64,000 nucleotides of DNA. Source: JABJAG01 sp038137215. GTDB lineage: Bacteria; Pseudomonadota; Alphaproteobacteria; UBA6615. Positions 62,915-64,000 of this stretch are shown one piece after another. The stretch is taken from NCBI GenBank assembly GCA_038137215.1, contig JAYQBG010000005.1, positions 62,001-126,000 on the forward strand, read 5' to 3'. Positions within the stretch are counted from its first letter, which is position 1; each line of letters begins with the position of its first letter. The position numbers were made by a program, and so were the translations under genes. The notes beneath the pieces were generated by a model, which worked only from the letters and a program-made list of their open reading frames with translations, searched no databases and had not been told where the DNA came from.

Positions 62915-64000
62915 ATGGCCCAGACCGAGAATTTCAAGGACGTGATCGAAAATAGGCAGTTGGCGCTTGTGGGACAACAGGCGGCCGCGCGCCAGGTGCG
63001 CCTGCGCACGATTATCTGGATTCGCTGGGTGGCCATTGTCGGGCAGCTGGTCGCACTGCTGACGGTTCAGTTCGGGCTCGGCTGGCCCTTGCCGGTGGAT
63101 GCGGCGCTGGCGGCGGTTGCCGCCTCGGTCCTCATCAATGTGGTGATGATGTTCCGCCGGCCGGCCCAGGGGCGGATCGGCGAGGCGGAGGTGGGGGTTT
63201 ATCTTTGTTTCGACATTCTGCAGCTCGGTGTCCTGCTGTATCTGACCGGCGGCCTCGAGAACCCGTTTGCCCTGCTGTTTCTCGGGCCCGTCACGGTGTC
63301 GGCGGCCATTTTGAGCCGGGGCGCCACGGTGATACTGAGTGCAGTGGTCGTCGTGACGGCCACCTTTCTGGCCTATGAACACTTTCCATTGCCCTGGGAA
63401 GAACCGGGATTTCGGCTTCCCGCGCTTTACATCGGCGGACTCTGGGCCGCCGTGGTGGTCGGAACGCTTTTCATGGGTGGCTATATCGGCAGTATTGCGG
63501 CGGAGGGCCGGCGCATGTCCAACGCCCTGACAGCCACGCAGCTTGCATTGGCGCGCGAACAGCAATTGTCCGCTGTCGGCGGCCTGGCCGCTGCTGCGGC
63601 CCATGAACTCGGAAGCCCGCTTGCGACCATTGCCGTGACGGTCAAGGAACTCTCCCGCGAAGTGCCTGCCGACAGTCCGATTGCTGACGATATCCGGATT
63701 CTGCAGATCGAAGCCGACAGATGCCGCGATATTCTCGGAGAAATCGGCCGCACCTCGGAAAAAACCGACCCGGGAGATCCCTTTGCGACCGGCCTGTTCT
63801 CCGATGTCGTGGCGGCTGCCGCCGACCGGTACCGCGACTCCGGTATTTCCCTGAGCGTGATTGCCACCTCGCTGGATGACAGCACGGAGCCCGTCGTCGC
63901 CCGGTCCCCGGAATTGCTGCACGGACTGGGCAATGTGATCCAAAACGCCGTTCAGTTCGGAAAAAGAGCAGTTTCTGTAGAAGTGTCCTGGGACGACAAG
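62915..64000 (+). CDS. RegB/PrrB/ActS-type redox sensor histidine kinase, 3' end missing
   Basis: Open from ATG 62915 to the window end (362 codons visible, no stop). The membrane part has about six helices, with the quinone-sensing loop TGGLENPFALLFLGPVTV near 111-128. The H-box is AAAHELGSPLATIAV with phospho-accepting His230. Cys270 in EADRCRDIL matches the redox-active cysteine of RegB (Cys265 in Rhodobacter capsulatus). RegB phosphorylates RegA when respiration is limited. The kinase ATPase domain starts with LLHGLGNVIQNAVQFGKRA (N-box) and is cut by the window. Confidence 0.9.
   Translation, partial: MAQTENFKDVIENRQLALVGQQAAARQVRLRTIIWIRWVAIVGQLVALLTVQFGLGWPLPVDAALAAVAASVLINVVMMFRRPAQGRIGEAEVGVYLCFDILQLGVLLYLTGGLENPFALLFLGPVTVSAAILSRGATVILSAVVVVTATFLAYEHFPLPWEEPGFRLPALYIGGLWAAVVVGTLFMGGYIGSIAAEGRRMSNALTATQLALAREQQLSAVGGLAAAAAHELGSPLATIAVTVKELSREVPADSPIADDIRILQIEADRCRDILGEIGRTSEKTDPGDPFATGLFSDVVAAAADRYRDSGISLSVIATSLDDSTEPVVARSPELLHGLGNVIQNAVQFGKRAVSVEVSWDDK

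Overview
The window is high-GC, gene-dense DNA that reads as a chromosomal segment of an alphaproteobacterium. The pointers are an Irr-type iron regulator beside fabA-fabB-fabI, the string mutM / ubiE-ubiB-coaBC-dut / enoyl-CoA hydratase / rpsT / dnaA, a RegB-like histidine kinase, and the intergenic repeat families. No rRNA gene is present, so genus and order cannot be fixed. A run of 100 Ns at 8624-8723 shows that this is a scaffolded draft assembly.

Layout. (1) 1-2.5 kb: a PiT phosphate permease between two paralogous NUDIX hydrolases, the first cut by the window edge. (2) 2.5-8.6 kb: fabA-fabB-fabI (unsaturated fatty acid synthesis) leftward; irr rightward, followed by a three-gene redox module of rubrerythrin, a CCG-domain Fe-S protein and DUF3501. 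A palindrome resembling the Irr/ICE operator lies between irr and rubrerythrin. (3) 8.6-13 kb: an SH3-domain exported protein, a 2-hydroxyacid dehydrogenase, moeB and cysK, with several families of palindromic intergenic repeats. (4) 13-19.9 kb: ubiE-ubiB-coaBC-dut-rrf2-cysK-moeB leftward; mutM, a small exported protein and enoyl-CoA hydratase rightward. (5) 20-27.4 kb: rpsT, an AT-rich intergenic region, dnaA, dnaN, recF, gyrB. (6) 27.5-35.4 kb: a class A penicillin-binding protein, a Bcr/CflA efflux pump with an ABC ATPase, two EamA transporters and a third broken copy in inverted orientation, and a DapA-like aldolase.

(7) 35.4-60.3 kb is a cobalamin (B12) island of about 19 recognisable pathway genes in several transcription units: cobA-orf102-cobB-ycgN; cbiD-cobK; cobM; cbiX-cobH-cobL-cobI-cbiG/cobJ; cbiB; cobS-cobC; cobU-cobW-cobN-cobO-cobQ behind a B12 riboswitch; and cobT. 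It carries CbiX, CbiD and a CbiG domain, typical of early cobalt insertion, together with CobN, the large subunit of the late cobaltochelatase. CobG, CobF and the CobS/CobT chelatase subunits are not seen here. (8) 60.4-64 kb: a drug-type ABC transporter pair with a frameshifted EncFtn-type ferritin-like gene and a broken GNAT acetyltransferase behind it, then the 5' part of a RegB/PrrB redox sensor kinase running off the window.

Four reading frames are disrupted: an EamA copy, an alpha/beta hydrolase behind cobQ, the GNAT gene and the EncFtn-like gene. The three premature stops each fit a single C-to-T change, and the other lesions look like single-base indels. They may be real decay or draft-assembly error; raw reads would decide. 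No tRNA, rRNA, CRISPR array, insertion sequence, prophage or integrase was seen.
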